The notes under the pieces are model-generated. The model saw nothing but the letters and a program-made list of their open reading frames with translations. It searched no databases and was not told where the DNA came from. Shown piece by piece: positions 14,827-23,101 of a DNA stretch of 34,551 bases (the stretch's first letter is position 1; every line of letters begins with the position of its first letter). This stretch comes from an uncultured Bacteroides sp. (lineage in GTDB: Bacteria > Bacteroidota > Bacteroidia > Bacteroidales > Bacteroidaceae), in the NCBI GenBank assembly GCA_900555635.1, contig USLU01000052.1, positions 1 through 34,551 on the forward strand, written 5' to 3'. A program made the position numbers and the translations under genes.

Positions 14827-15252
14827 TTATTTCCCTGCTTTCGCCTTGAAAGCCAATGCATACATTCGCATTTGCTTCACCATAGACAGCAGCCCGTTGC
14901 TGCGAGTCGGTGAAAGATGCTCTTTCAATCCTATCTTATCAATGAAATAAAGGTCGGCATTCAGAATCTCATCCGGTGTATGTCCGGAGAGTACTTTCAT
15001 AAGCAATGAAATGATACCTTTTACGATTAGCGCATCGCTTTCTGCCTGGAAAATAATTTTTCCATCCTTTTCATCTGCTTGTAGCCAAACGCGGCTCTGG
15101 CAACCTTCAATCAGGTTCTGTTCGGTTTTATATTTCTCGTCGAGCGGTTCTTGCTCGTTTCCAAGGTCGATAAGGAGTTGATACCGATCCATCCAATCGT
15201 CGAAATCATTGAATTCGGCGATAACTTCATCTTGTACTTCGTTGATGGTCAT
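14827..15252 (-). CDS. sufE: SufE-family Fe-S sulfur-acceptor protein
   Basis: A 141-aa protein of normal SufE length. The conserved IEGCQSRVWL motif places the persulfide-accepting cysteine at C51, and the C-terminal half has GLKEHLSPTRSNGLLSMVKQM, typical of the family. SufE takes sulfur from the cysteine desulfurase SufS and passes it to the SufBCD scaffold. No other suf gene is in the window, so it stands apart. It lies 33 bases after the glutaminyl-cyclase-like gene and is probably the last gene of that minus-strand unit. Confidence 0.9.
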   Translation of the reverse strand: MTINEVQDEVIAEFNDFDDWMDRYQLLIDLGNEQEPLDEKYKTEQNLIEGCQSRVWLQADEKDGKIIFQAESDALIVKGIISLLMKVLSGHTPDEILNADLYFIDKIGLKEHLSPTRSNGLLSMVKQMRMYALAFKAKAGK

Positions 15253-15285
15253 AGTCTATCTATTCTTTTGTTTATATTCAGATAA

Positions 15286-16275
15286 TTATTTCTCGTTATA
15301 AATCACCTGCATCACTGTTTGTCCTACAGCTTGCAGGGTTTCTTTGCTGATGGCATCCATATCATCTTTTTCAGTGTGCCAGTGTTCAAAAAAGCCATAA
15401 GGAACGATGTCGATCGTAGGAATCTTGGCATAGCGATTAATAAATGTATGGTCGTCTGTAACCTCACCGCCATCTTTGGGAACAAAAAAGCGATCATAAC
15501 CGAGCTGCTTGGCTGCTTTCCAAACTTTGCGGTTTACGTTGGAGGCTACTTCTTCGGACAATCTTTCATAGCGGAATTCCGGATTCTTACCACCTACCAT
15601 ATCCAGCAGAATGCCAAAACGGGCGTTATAATCTGCTATATGAGGATTGCGTGCCCAAGCTTGCGAACCGAGTCCCCAAGACTCTTCTTGGTGTTTGCCT
15701 TGGTAGGCACTGTGAGTACCATAGTCTTCGGCATCTACAAAAATGATGTCGATACCCAGTTCCGGTTGTTGTTGCTGAATCTGACGTGCTATTTCGAGAA
15801 GGACACCCACGCCACTTGCACCATCATTTGCACCCAGGATAGGGGTATAATGTTTCTTTTCGTCCGGGTCTTGGTCTGCCCACGGACGACTATCCCAGTG
15901 AGAGAAGAGAGCAATACGTTTTTTAGCTTCAGGTTTGTAGGCACCAATTATATTTCGTGCTTTTAGTAAAGTTCCATTGTAAGCAGGCAAGTTGATGTTT
16001 TGATTATAAACCTTTGCGCCGAACTGTTCCAATTTCTGTGCCAAATAATCGCCACATGCCTTATGTGCATCGGTATTGGGAACACGTGGCCCGAAATCTA
16101 CCTGCGACTTTACGTACTGATAGGCACTGTCTGCATTGAACTGAGGTACATTGACAACACTCTTAGTGTCAGTTTCCTCACCATTATCCGCAGCTTTCTT
16201 ACTGTTATTGCTGCATGCCACTGTTGCTATGATCAGTAACAATAACAGGGAGGTGAATGTATAATTCCTTTTCAT
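15286..16275 (-). CDS. Glutaminyl-peptide cyclotransferase-like M28-fold lipoprotein
   Basis: A 329-aa lipoprotein with a signal peptide and lipobox TVAC (C21). The M28/QC fold shows HWDSRPWAD (H126), GANDGASG (D151), VDAEDYG (E183), DDH (274-276) and FFEHWHT (H300). The WHT signature and the D-E-H set match type II glutaminyl cyclases known from Bacteroidetes, which form N-terminal pyroglutamate on exported proteins; an M28 aminopeptidase is the alternative. It acts in the periplasm, held by a lipid anchor. Its start overlaps the LD-carboxypeptidase stop (ATGA), so the two are translationally coupled. Confidence 0.8.
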   Translation of the reverse strand: MKRNYTFTSLLLLLIIATVACSNNSKKAADNGEETDTKSVVNVPQFNADSAYQYVKSQVDFGPRVPNTDAHKACGDYLAQKLEQFGAKVYNQNINLPAYNGTLLKARNIIGAYKPEAKKRIALFSHWDSRPWADQDPDEKKHYTPILGANDGASGVGVLLEIARQIQQQQPELGIDIIFVDAEDYGTHSAYQGKHQEESWGLGSQAWARNPHIADYNARFGILLDMVGGKNPEFRYERLSEEVASNVNRKVWKAAKQLGYDRFFVPKDGGEVTDDHTFINRYAKIPTIDIVPYGFFEHWHTEKDDMDAISKETLQAVGQTVMQVIYNEK

Positions 16276-17207
16276 TCTTTATCTGTATTAAAACTTAATT
16301 TGACTTCTTTTGTGCCAACTTCCAATGTAACCTGTGCCCCATTGATAAGGGGAACATTCATAGTGACGTGACCGACTGGGAAATTGAAACATATCGGATA
16401 ATCATACTCTTTCACTAAATCGGCCAAAGCACCGTATAAGTCCTTTCCTAAAGATTTGTTCTCTTGATATTCGGTAAATTGTCCTACGATAAGTCCTGAA
16501 AGTTTTTCGAGTACGCCCCCCAGCTTTAAATTATACATCATGCGCTCTACGGCATGAGGGCGTTCGCCTACATCTTCTATAAAAAGTATGCTTCCCTCGG
16601 CAGGAATATCGTATGGTGTTCCGCGTAGTCCGTAGAAGACAGACAGATTGCCACCACGCAAGATGCCTGTTCCTGTTCCTTTGTGGTTCAACTTGTGAGC
16701 CGGACAAACGTAGTTGAATGTTTCTTCTTTTAGTGCATTGCCGAACAGAATATCTTTCAAAGCCTGTGCACAGAAATCATCCTCGGGCTCTACTGTCAGA
16801 TGGCGTGCCATAGGAGCATGCAGCGATGCAAAGCCATTTTGCTGAAACAGGTTATGCAGAGCTGTAATGTCACTGAATCCGATAAGCCATTTGGGATGTT
16901 TCTTGAATTTGGTGAAGTCCAGTTTATCCACCAGATGCACTACACCATATCCTCCCCGGCTACAGAATATAACTTTGGCTTTTTCGTCATCCATTGCATC
17001 TTGCAAATCCTTCACACGTTGGCGGATACTGCCTGCATAGGTTCCGTTCGCACTGCCGGCATGTTTAGCCAGCACTACTTCAAGCCCCCAAGACTTCAAA
17101 CGTTTGGTGGCTCCCCTCAAAAAAGACTTGTCTATTTTGCTGGAAGGAGAAAGGATGATGACACGATCACCCTCTTGCAGATATGGAGGAAAAATAAGAT
17201 TACTCAT
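16272..17207 (-). CDS. LD-carboxypeptidase (S66 family)
   Basis: A 311-aa S66 peptidase. The triad is visible: S112 in GFSDITAL, E211 in FIEDVGE, and H280 in PVGHVTMN. SRGGYG (83-88) is also conserved. The family removes the terminal D-Ala from murein tetrapeptides during peptidoglycan recycling in the cytoplasm; no signal peptide is present. An upstream reading could start at 17240, but a TACTTTTG -7 box on the minus strand (17230-17237) overlaps that extension, so the Met at 17207 is preferred. It is first in the unit with the glutaminyl-cyclase-like gene and sufE. Confidence 0.9.
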   Translation of the reverse strand: MSNLIFPPYLQEGDRVIILSPSSKIDKSFLRGATKRLKSWGLEVVLAKHAGSANGTYAGSIRQRVKDLQDAMDDEKAKVIFCSRGGYGVVHLVDKLDFTKFKKHPKWLIGFSDITALHNLFQQNGFASLHAPMARHLTVEPEDDFCAQALKDILFGNALKEETFNYVCPAHKLNHKGTGTGILRGGNLSVFYGLRGTPYDIPAEGSILFIEDVGERPHAVERMMYNLKLGGVLEKLSGLIVGQFTEYQENKSLGKDLYGALADLVKEYDYPICFNFPVGHVTMNVPLINGAQVTLEVGTKEVKLSFNTDKE

Positions 17208-17229
17208 ACACTTTCTGCTATATTTACCG

Positions 17230-17237
17230 CAAAAGTA
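17230..17237 (-). promoter_or_regulatory. -7 box of the LD-carboxypeptidase unit
   Basis: It reads TACTTTTG on the minus strand, an exact consensus match placed to start transcription near 17223, about 16 bases before the ATG. No TTTG is seen at the -33 distance. Confidence 0.65.
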
Positions 17238-17300
17238 CACAAAATAACGAAATTATGCTCGTTGAATGAGCAAAACGCGTGTAAGAGATGTTAATATTTA

Positions 17301-17394
17301 GTTATGAGTTATTAGTTATAAGTTATTTGCTTGTGTTTTCCTGCGGCATAATGCTGCATCTTACTTTATAAGCAAATAACTAATAACTCATAAC
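17301..17394. repeat. Heptad-armed inverted repeat, copy D (ATTAGTT type)
   Basis: The left arm (17301-17333) and right arm (17368-17394) are complementary and built of ATTAGTT-like units, one base different from the ATTAGTG units of the other copies. The left arm has exactly one additional 7-base unit. The loop contains the near-palindrome GCGGCATAATGCTGC (17343-17357). Unlike the other copies it lies between divergent genes, upstream of both ptb and the LD-carboxypeptidase gene, so a plain terminator role does not fit. Confidence 0.88.
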
Positions 17395-17502
17395 TTATAA
17401 ATATCTCTTGTTATCAAAATGATATTAAACATATAAATTTTCAATTTATGCTTTGCTGTATTTCTCGACATTTTTTCAGATATTTGCTAAAAATCTAACT
17501 AT

Positions 17503-18450
17503 ATGGAACCGATACGGAATTTCGATCAGTTAACCGCTCATTTGAAAACCTTGAATAGAAGGAAGCGGATAGCAGTAGTTTGTGCCAAAGACCCAAATAC
17601 AGAATATGCTATAGCCCGTGCCCTTGAGGAGGGAATTGCGGAGTTTTTAATGATTGGCGACTCTGCCATTCTTGAAAAGTACCCAACCTTGAAAAAGTAT
17701 CCTCAGTATGTGAAAACCTTGCACGTCGAAGATCCCGACGAAGCTGCCCGTGAGGCGGTACGCATCATTCGCGAGGGAGGCGCTGATATTTTGATGAAAG
17801 GTATTATTAATACCGATAATCTGCTGCATGCCATCTTGGATAAAGAAAAAGGGTTGTTGCCCAAAGGTAAGATATTGACACACCTGGCTGTGATGCAGAT
17901 ACCTACGTATGATAAACTTCTATTCTTTTCCGATGCGGCGGTGATTCCACGACCTACGTTGCAGCAACGCATCGAGATGATTTGGTATGCTATATGTACC
18001 TGTCGGCAATTTGGTATTACGAAGCCTCGTGTTGCTCTCATTCATTGTACCGAGAAAGTGAGTGCCAAGTTTCCGCATTCATTAGATTACGTCAATATTG
18101 TGGAACTGGCTGAAGCGGGAGAGTTCGGTGATGTTATCATCGACGGTCCGCTCGATGTAAAGACCGCTTGCGAGAAAACCAGCGGTAATATCAAAGGGAT
18201 CGTTTCTCCTATTGATGGCGAAGCTGATGTGCTGATATTCCCGAATATAGAATCGGGCAATGCTTTCTATAAGGCTGTTTCCCTCTTCTCGCATGCTGAT
18301 ATGGCGGGATTGCTTCAGGGACCTATCTGTCCGGTAGTTTTGCCTTCGCGTAGTGACTCCGGTTTATCCAAATACTACAGCATTGCCATGGCATGCCTCA
18401 CCAGCAATGAGCAAATGGAAGGATGCCTGCACTGTACCTCTAAATCTTAA
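17503..18450 (+). CDS. ptb: Phosphate butyryltransferase family enzyme
   Basis: A 315-aa member of the phosphate acetyl/butyryltransferase family. Visible are KRIAVVCAKDPNTEYAIARALEEG near the N-terminus, ADILMKGIINTDNLLHAILDKE in the middle, and DADVLIFP-like (GEADVLIFPNIESGN) plus SRSDSG near the end, all typical of Ptb. It exchanges CoA for phosphate on butyryl-CoA or branched short-chain acyl-CoA. The butyrate kinase gene follows after 10 bases, giving the usual Ptb-Buk pair that turns acyl-CoA into free acid plus ATP. A weak -7-like TATTTG lies at 17481. Substrate preference (butyrate, isobutyrate or isovalerate) cannot be read from the sequence. Confidence 0.9.
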   Translation: MEPIRNFDQLTAHLKTLNRRKRIAVVCAKDPNTEYAIARALEEGIAEFLMIGDSAILEKYPTLKKYPQYVKTLHVEDPDEAAREAVRIIREGGADILMKGIINTDNLLHAILDKEKGLLPKGKILTHLAVMQIPTYDKLLFFSDAAVIPRPTLQQRIEMIWYAICTCRQFGITKPRVALIHCTEKVSAKFPHSLDYVNIVELAEAGEFGDVIIDGPLDVKTACEKTSGNIKGIVSPIDGEADVLIFPNIESGNAFYKAVSLFSHADMAGLLQGPICPVVLPSRSDSGLSKYYSIAMACLTSNEQMEGCLHCTSKS

Positions 18451-18460
18451 TTTGTAAAGT

Positions 18461-19522
18461 ATGAAAATTCTAGCAATCAATCCCGGCTCCACATCGACAA
18501 AAATTGCCGTGTACGAGGATGAAACTCCCATCTTGGTCAATAATATTCGACATACTGTAGAAGAGTTGTCCGAGTTTCCCCGTATCATCGATCAATTTGA
18601 GTTTCGCAAGAATCTGGTACTGGATACCTTGGAAGCTAAAGGCATTCCTTTTGATTTTGATGCTATTGTAGGGCGGGGAGGATTGTTGAAACCTATACCC
18701 GGGGGAGTATACGAGGTAAATGATGCTATGCTCGATGATATTGCCCATGCTATGAGGAGTCATGCGTGCAATCTTGGTTGCCTTATCGCTGCCGAACTGG
18801 CTACTTTGCTTCCCGGTTGCAGGGCTTTTATTGCCGACCCGGGTGTAGTTGACGAATTAGAAGAAGTGGCTCGTATTACAGGATCTCCGTTGATGCCCCG
18901 AATTACTATTTGGCATGCTTTGAATCAGCGCGCCATTGCCCGTCGTTATGCTTCCGAGCATAATCTGTGTTACGAGAATCTTAGTCTGATTGTATGTCAT
19001 CTGGGTGGTGGAATATCCGTAGGAACACATTATCATGGTCGTGCTATTGATGTGAATAATGCTCTTGACGGTGAAGGTCCTTTCTCACCCGAACGTGCCG
19101 GAACTCTTCCTGCCGGTCAGTTGATAGACCTTTGTAACTCCGGTCGTTTTACCAGAGACGAATTGAAAAAGCGTATTTCCGGCAGTGCAGGTCTTACCGC
19201 CCATTTAGGTACAACCGATGTGCAGGTCATTGTAAAGCGAATTGAAGAAGGTGACATACATGCTGAGTTGGTGCTAGATGCCATGATTTATCAGATTGCC
19301 CGCAGTGTAGGTGCTTCCGCTACAGTGCTATGCGGCAAAATCGATGCTATTCTACTGACGGGTGGGATGGCTCATTCCGACTATATTATTTCGCGTTTGA
19401 AAGAACGCATTTCCTTTCTTGCACCTATTTATGTATATCCCGGAGAGGATGAATTGGAGGCATTGGCATTGAATGCTTTAGGAGCTTTGCGAGGGGAGTT
19501 GCCGATACAAATTTATCAGTAA
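18461..19522 (+). CDS. buk: Butyrate (short-chain fatty acid) kinase
   Basis: A 353-aa acetokinase-family protein. The N-terminus ILAINPGSTSTKIAVYEDE is the phosphate-binding start of the ASKHA fold, IVCHLGGGISVG marks the second phosphate loop, and ILLTGGMAHSDYI the adenosine site. It makes ATP and a short-chain acid from the acyl-phosphate produced by Ptb. Length and motifs are complete. A strong terminator follows at 19586-19616, closing the two-gene unit. Confidence 0.93.
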   Translation: MKILAINPGSTSTKIAVYEDETPILVNNIRHTVEELSEFPRIIDQFEFRKNLVLDTLEAKGIPFDFDAIVGRGGLLKPIPGGVYEVNDAMLDDIAHAMRSHACNLGCLIAAELATLLPGCRAFIADPGVVDELEEVARITGSPLMPRITIWHALNQRAIARRYASEHNLCYENLSLIVCHLGGGISVGTHYHGRAIDVNNALDGEGPFSPERAGTLPAGQLIDLCNSGRFTRDELKKRISGSAGLTAHLGTTDVQVIVKRIEEGDIHAELVLDAMIYQIARSVGASATVLCGKIDAILLTGGMAHSDYIISRLKERISFLAPIYVYPGEDELEALALNALGALRGELPIQIYQ

Positions 19523-19585
19523 GTATATTCTCTGTTAGTTTCCCTAGCCAAAACTTTTCATTTTCCCTGATAGAACTAAATGCAT

Positions 19586-19616
19586 AAGGAGCAAAGTCCC
19601 AAAGACTTTGCTCCTT
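19586..19616 (+). terminator. Intrinsic terminator after buk
   Basis: A 13-base perfect stem (AAGGAGCAAAGTC with GACTTTGCTCCTT) and a five-base loop, followed by CCAACCTTTTT. It lies 63 bases after the buk stop. Confidence 0.75.
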
Positions 19617-19693
19617 CCAACCTTTTTACCTAATAACTAAATATAAAGAAAACACCACTAATCAAATATGCCTTGGTTTTACTCTACAAAATG

Positions 19694-21358
19694 TTATAGA
19701 GCTGGTGCTTGATATCTATCTACAATATAATATTTACCGCCTCCAAGTTGGAGTTGGTAATCTCCATCTTGAATATAAGTAGGCTTATAAAGTTTAGATG
19801 ATATTGTTTCTGTTATTTTCCCATTATAGTTGAAGACTAACTTTACTGTTACTAGCGCTAAATCATTATCTTGATTAATATATCCCCAATCATATAGAGG
19901 ACGCATATTGGCTTGGGTAGGTTTATTTATAATAATAGAATGGTAATTTGAATTTTCACATAGTTTTATGTGAGCATCACTATAAAGAACCTGTGATTGG
20001 ACAATCTTAGAAAAATAAGGTCTAATATATTTTTCTCCATTTATTGAATCGCAACTGACAATTTGAGTGTCAATATTCTTTTCTATTATGTATTTTTCAA
20101 GTGTTGGATTTATTTTAACATTTGCTGTTAATCTTTTCTGAGGAGTATAAACCTTGCCATTAGCAATGTAAGTGGGATCTGTTTGACCAGCAGCTCTCGT
20201 AATATTTGAATATCGTTCATAATATATTATAGGAGTAGATGCCAGAGACCAGACTCCTAAATCACCTACTTGCTCATTATAAAGAGATATTCCGGATAAA
20301 CTAGCTACAGATGAAGTTACGGTTGAACTTCCACTACCAGATAGTGTTATATTTCCTAGAGTAGTATAGCTGGCTTCTGTTGTTTCTGTAGTGGTTCTTG
20401 TTATAGCTTTTCTACATCCGAAAGCAGAAACATTACCTCTATATTTTAATCCGGCATTAATAGCTTCAACATATCCAGTGTTAGGAGCATTTTCTATGGC
20501 ATGTTTTAGTATTTCTCCAACTTGAATGTTTGGATTAGTAATAAAGTTTTTTATACCATTTTCAGCTTCAGTACCATTCAAAGTAGCTTTACTATCAGGT
20601 TTAGATTGAGAAGAACTAGAACTGGAATCAGGCACTTTAGTTATTGATGTACCTTTAATTGTTTGCTCATTCTTACCAATAAATGAAAAATCAGATATTA
20701 ATTTATTATATCCATGTATTTTGTAAGTCAAACTGCGGTATTCTGTCGAATAATAAGGTACTTCAATGATGAAAGCATTCCAACCATGGTTTAATCCATA
20801 ACTAGGAGTATCACTTAAATTTGTAACTACTATATTGTTATTTGTAGCTGCCGTATTGGATGCTGAGAGTGGAAACAGAGAATCAAAGATTGATGAATTT
20901 GAACTATTGTCAGTTTGCATAGACCAAATAAAGTTATTATTAGGGTATGGGATTTCATTTAAATAGTAGAGAACCTTTAATAAACTTCTAAATTGATTAT
21001 ATAGAACTATATAGTTGCTTTTTTCATCTTCACCATAATTCTTAAAGGTATGAAATAACATTACCCAACCATCTTCTTTTTTTATGTCATTTTTAATTGA
21101 TGATGGAATAAGAGTCGTTGCACCTGAACACCAAGGTAAAGTTGCTCTTTTTATATCTGTAGGAGTTGAAGAGTTTAGTACGACAGTTGTAAGATTCTCC
21201 CAATCAGTTAATAAAGTTGGATTGGTTATTGAACTATTGTTTGCATTTACAATACCTCGTGTCATAGGAGTTTGTTGAGGTACAATATCATCTTCAATAT
21301 TAGTGCATGCACCAATAGTTAACACACAAATGGATAATATAAGATAGATTCTTTTCAT
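19694..21358 (-). CDS. Unrecognised SusD-linked lipoprotein
   Basis: The 554-aa product has a lipoprotein signal with the lipobox cysteine at C18 (IGAC). The rest is rich in Ser, Thr, Asn and Tyr, with a low-complexity serine run (about residue 250) and a beta-rich C-terminal 150 residues. No enzyme motif, carbohydrate-binding module or known domain was recognised. By position, third after SusC and SusD, it is likely a surface glycan- or ligand-binding lipoprotein of this uptake system, as SusE/SusF-type proteins are; that is inference from context. It appears more AT-rich than its neighbours. A hairpin at 21410-21451 separates it from susD. Confidence 0.75.
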   Translation of the reverse strand: MKRIYLILSICVLTIGACTNIEDDIVPQQTPMTRGIVNANNSSITNPTLLTDWENLTTVVLNSSTPTDIKRATLPWCSGATTLIPSSIKNDIKKEDGWVMLFHTFKNYGEDEKSNYIVLYNQFRSLLKVLYYLNEIPYPNNNFIWSMQTDNSSNSSIFDSLFPLSASNTAATNNNIVVTNLSDTPSYGLNHGWNAFIIEVPYYSTEYRSLTYKIHGYNKLISDFSFIGKNEQTIKGTSITKVPDSSSSSSQSKPDSKATLNGTEAENGIKNFITNPNIQVGEILKHAIENAPNTGYVEAINAGLKYRGNVSAFGCRKAITRTTTETTEASYTTLGNITLSGSGSSTVTSSVASLSGISLYNEQVGDLGVWSLASTPIIYYERYSNITRAAGQTDPTYIANGKVYTPQKRLTANVKINPTLEKYIIEKNIDTQIVSCDSINGEKYIRPYFSKIVQSQVLYSDAHIKLCENSNYHSIIINKPTQANMRPLYDWGYINQDNDLALVTVKLVFNYNGKITETISSKLYKPTYIQDGDYQLQLGGGKYYIVDRYQAPAL

Positions 21359-21409
21359 GATTTTAGAGATTTTATAAAATAATGATTTGAATGATAGATG
21401 ATAAGAAGT

Positions 21410-21451
21410 AAAGGCTGACTTAATAGTTAAACCATACTATTGTCAGCCTTT
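21410..21451 (-). terminator. Intercistronic hairpin between the SusD gene and the third lipoprotein
   Basis: AAAGGCTGAC (21410-21419) pairs perfectly with GTCAGCCTTT (21442-21451), and an inner AATAG/CTATT pair extends it. On the minus strand it follows the SusD-like stop by about 28 bases, with only a short pyrimidine run after it. It is either a leaky terminator or a processing/stabilising hairpin. Confidence 0.55.
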
Positions 21452-21479
21452 CTTGTAAAAAATTGGAATAAATAGATAT

Positions 21480-23081
21480 TTAGAAATTGTTCTGTCCGGC
21501 ATCCCACCACAGACGAGTACCACCATTATCGGCACCACTTAATTTGCCACATAATTCGGTATATTGTGCAGGATTATTTTCTGCTGCATCTGTAGAGAAT
21601 GGTAAGCGGCGGATCATAACATCAGTATCGATAACTTTGCTTGCATTAGTTTGTACCTTGAATATTTTCGGGTATCCAGTACGACGTTGCTCTGCCCATG
21701 CTTCATAGCTTTCGGGCCAACAAGCCAACCATTTTTGAGTAATAATTTTCTCAAGCTTGATTTCTTTAGTCGCAGTTTCATCCCATTTTGGAGATATAGT
21801 GATGAGAGACTCCATATCTTTACCTACTTTGCCTTTTGAGGCAACGTCCTTATAGTCGGCAGGAGTTTTGTCACTTGCTAAATATTCAGGAGCACCTGTG
21901 CAATCCCATTGTGTGAATGATGTTGAAATACCATTTTCATAACATGTTTTCGCATTTTCGTTAGTATAACCACGAAGGGCGGCTTCTGCGCGGAGCAACC
22001 ATACTTCAGCAGCAGTCATCAATACAGCAGGAGTTTTCTCAGCGATAGTATTTGTATTCAATGAAGAACATGTATTATAAAGATTTGCATCGCCGTCTTG
22101 CATCGGTAAGCCTACGGGAATACCCAGTAATTTGTTCTTATAACCTTCCAAAGAAGCCATATTGTACCATTTTTCACCGCGAGGATCTTCGTAACCATTG
22201 ATAATAGACTCCATGGATGCATTCATATATACTTCACCCCAGCCAGCTACGCCATACAGCGGGTTGACATAAGTTTTTCCTGACACAGCAATAGTTTGTT
22301 TGGCACCTTCCAATACTCCGTTGGGATCATTTAGGGCTTTCTGGGCTTGTGTCTTTGCTGTTGTTGCGTCTACATTTGAGATGCGCATTGCAAGACGTAA
22401 ACGTAATGAATTGGCAAATACTAACCAATCCTTTAGCGTTTTGCCATTGGTCAACATATCAAACTCTTTGAATTTATTGTTGTCGCCATCCGCTGCAAGA
22501 TATTCATTTATTAATTTCTGCCCTTCATCCAAATCAGTAAAGAATTGGTTATAAGCTTCTTTTAATTCGTAAACCCTTGGAGTTTCACCTAATTTGTGAT
22601 AAACTAATGGACCGTATGTATCGGCAACACGGTGCATTAATTCTACCTTCAAGATTTCCGTAATGCCTAAATAGCCTTTTAGTTGCTCATTTCCATTGAA
22701 ATTTTTTTCCGCCTTTTGCACTTCGGTATAGATATATCCATATGTGTATTGCCATGCTGCGTTTGTCCATCCAGAGCTCAGGTTATAGCAAGCATTATTT
22801 ACCATAAATTTGGGGGTTGGATCCATAAAGTAACCAGCAAACATATCATGGTTCAAAGCTTGGGTAAGTTGCCATACCCAATTTAGGCCAGCTGATGCAT
22901 AATTAAAGTAGATACCGGACTGAATTGTCTCGAATGGAGAAGTAAGGTTTTGAAAATCTTGATTTTGCGATTCTTGTGAAAAGCCACCTTTTATTTCATT
23001 ATCACTTTCGAACCCATCGGTGCAGGCTGTAAGACTTAGAAAACCACCGAAGAGTAATGTTGCTATATATTTACTTTTCAT
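21480..23081 (-). CDS. SusD/RagB-family outer-membrane lipoprotein
   Basis: A 533-aa lipoprotein with signal MKSKYIATLLFGGFLSLTAC and lipid anchor at C20. Helical TPR-like content, WLLRAEAALRGY, and the C-terminal KIITQKWLACWPESYEAWAEQRRTGYP block are characteristic of the SusD-like group. It caps the SusC barrel on the cell surface and captures ligand. It follows the SusC-like gene by 20 bases and is cotranscribed with it. With no glycoside hydrolase nearby, the ligand may be a small glycan, a peptide or another nutrient; the sequence does not say which. Confidence 0.92.
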   Translation of the reverse strand: MKSKYIATLLFGGFLSLTACTDGFESDNEIKGGFSQESQNQDFQNLTSPFETIQSGIYFNYASAGLNWVWQLTQALNHDMFAGYFMDPTPKFMVNNACYNLSSGWTNAAWQYTYGYIYTEVQKAEKNFNGNEQLKGYLGITEILKVELMHRVADTYGPLVYHKLGETPRVYELKEAYNQFFTDLDEGQKLINEYLAADGDNNKFKEFDMLTNGKTLKDWLVFANSLRLRLAMRISNVDATTAKTQAQKALNDPNGVLEGAKQTIAVSGKTYVNPLYGVAGWGEVYMNASMESIINGYEDPRGEKWYNMASLEGYKNKLLGIPVGLPMQDGDANLYNTCSSLNTNTIAEKTPAVLMTAAEVWLLRAEAALRGYTNENAKTCYENGISTSFTQWDCTGAPEYLASDKTPADYKDVASKGKVGKDMESLITISPKWDETATKEIKLEKIITQKWLACWPESYEAWAEQRRTGYPKIFKVQTNASKVIDTDVMIRRLPFSTDAAENNPAQYTELCGKLSGADNGGTRLWWDAGQNNF

Positions 23082-23101
23082 AATTTTTCGTTTTTAGGAT
23101 T

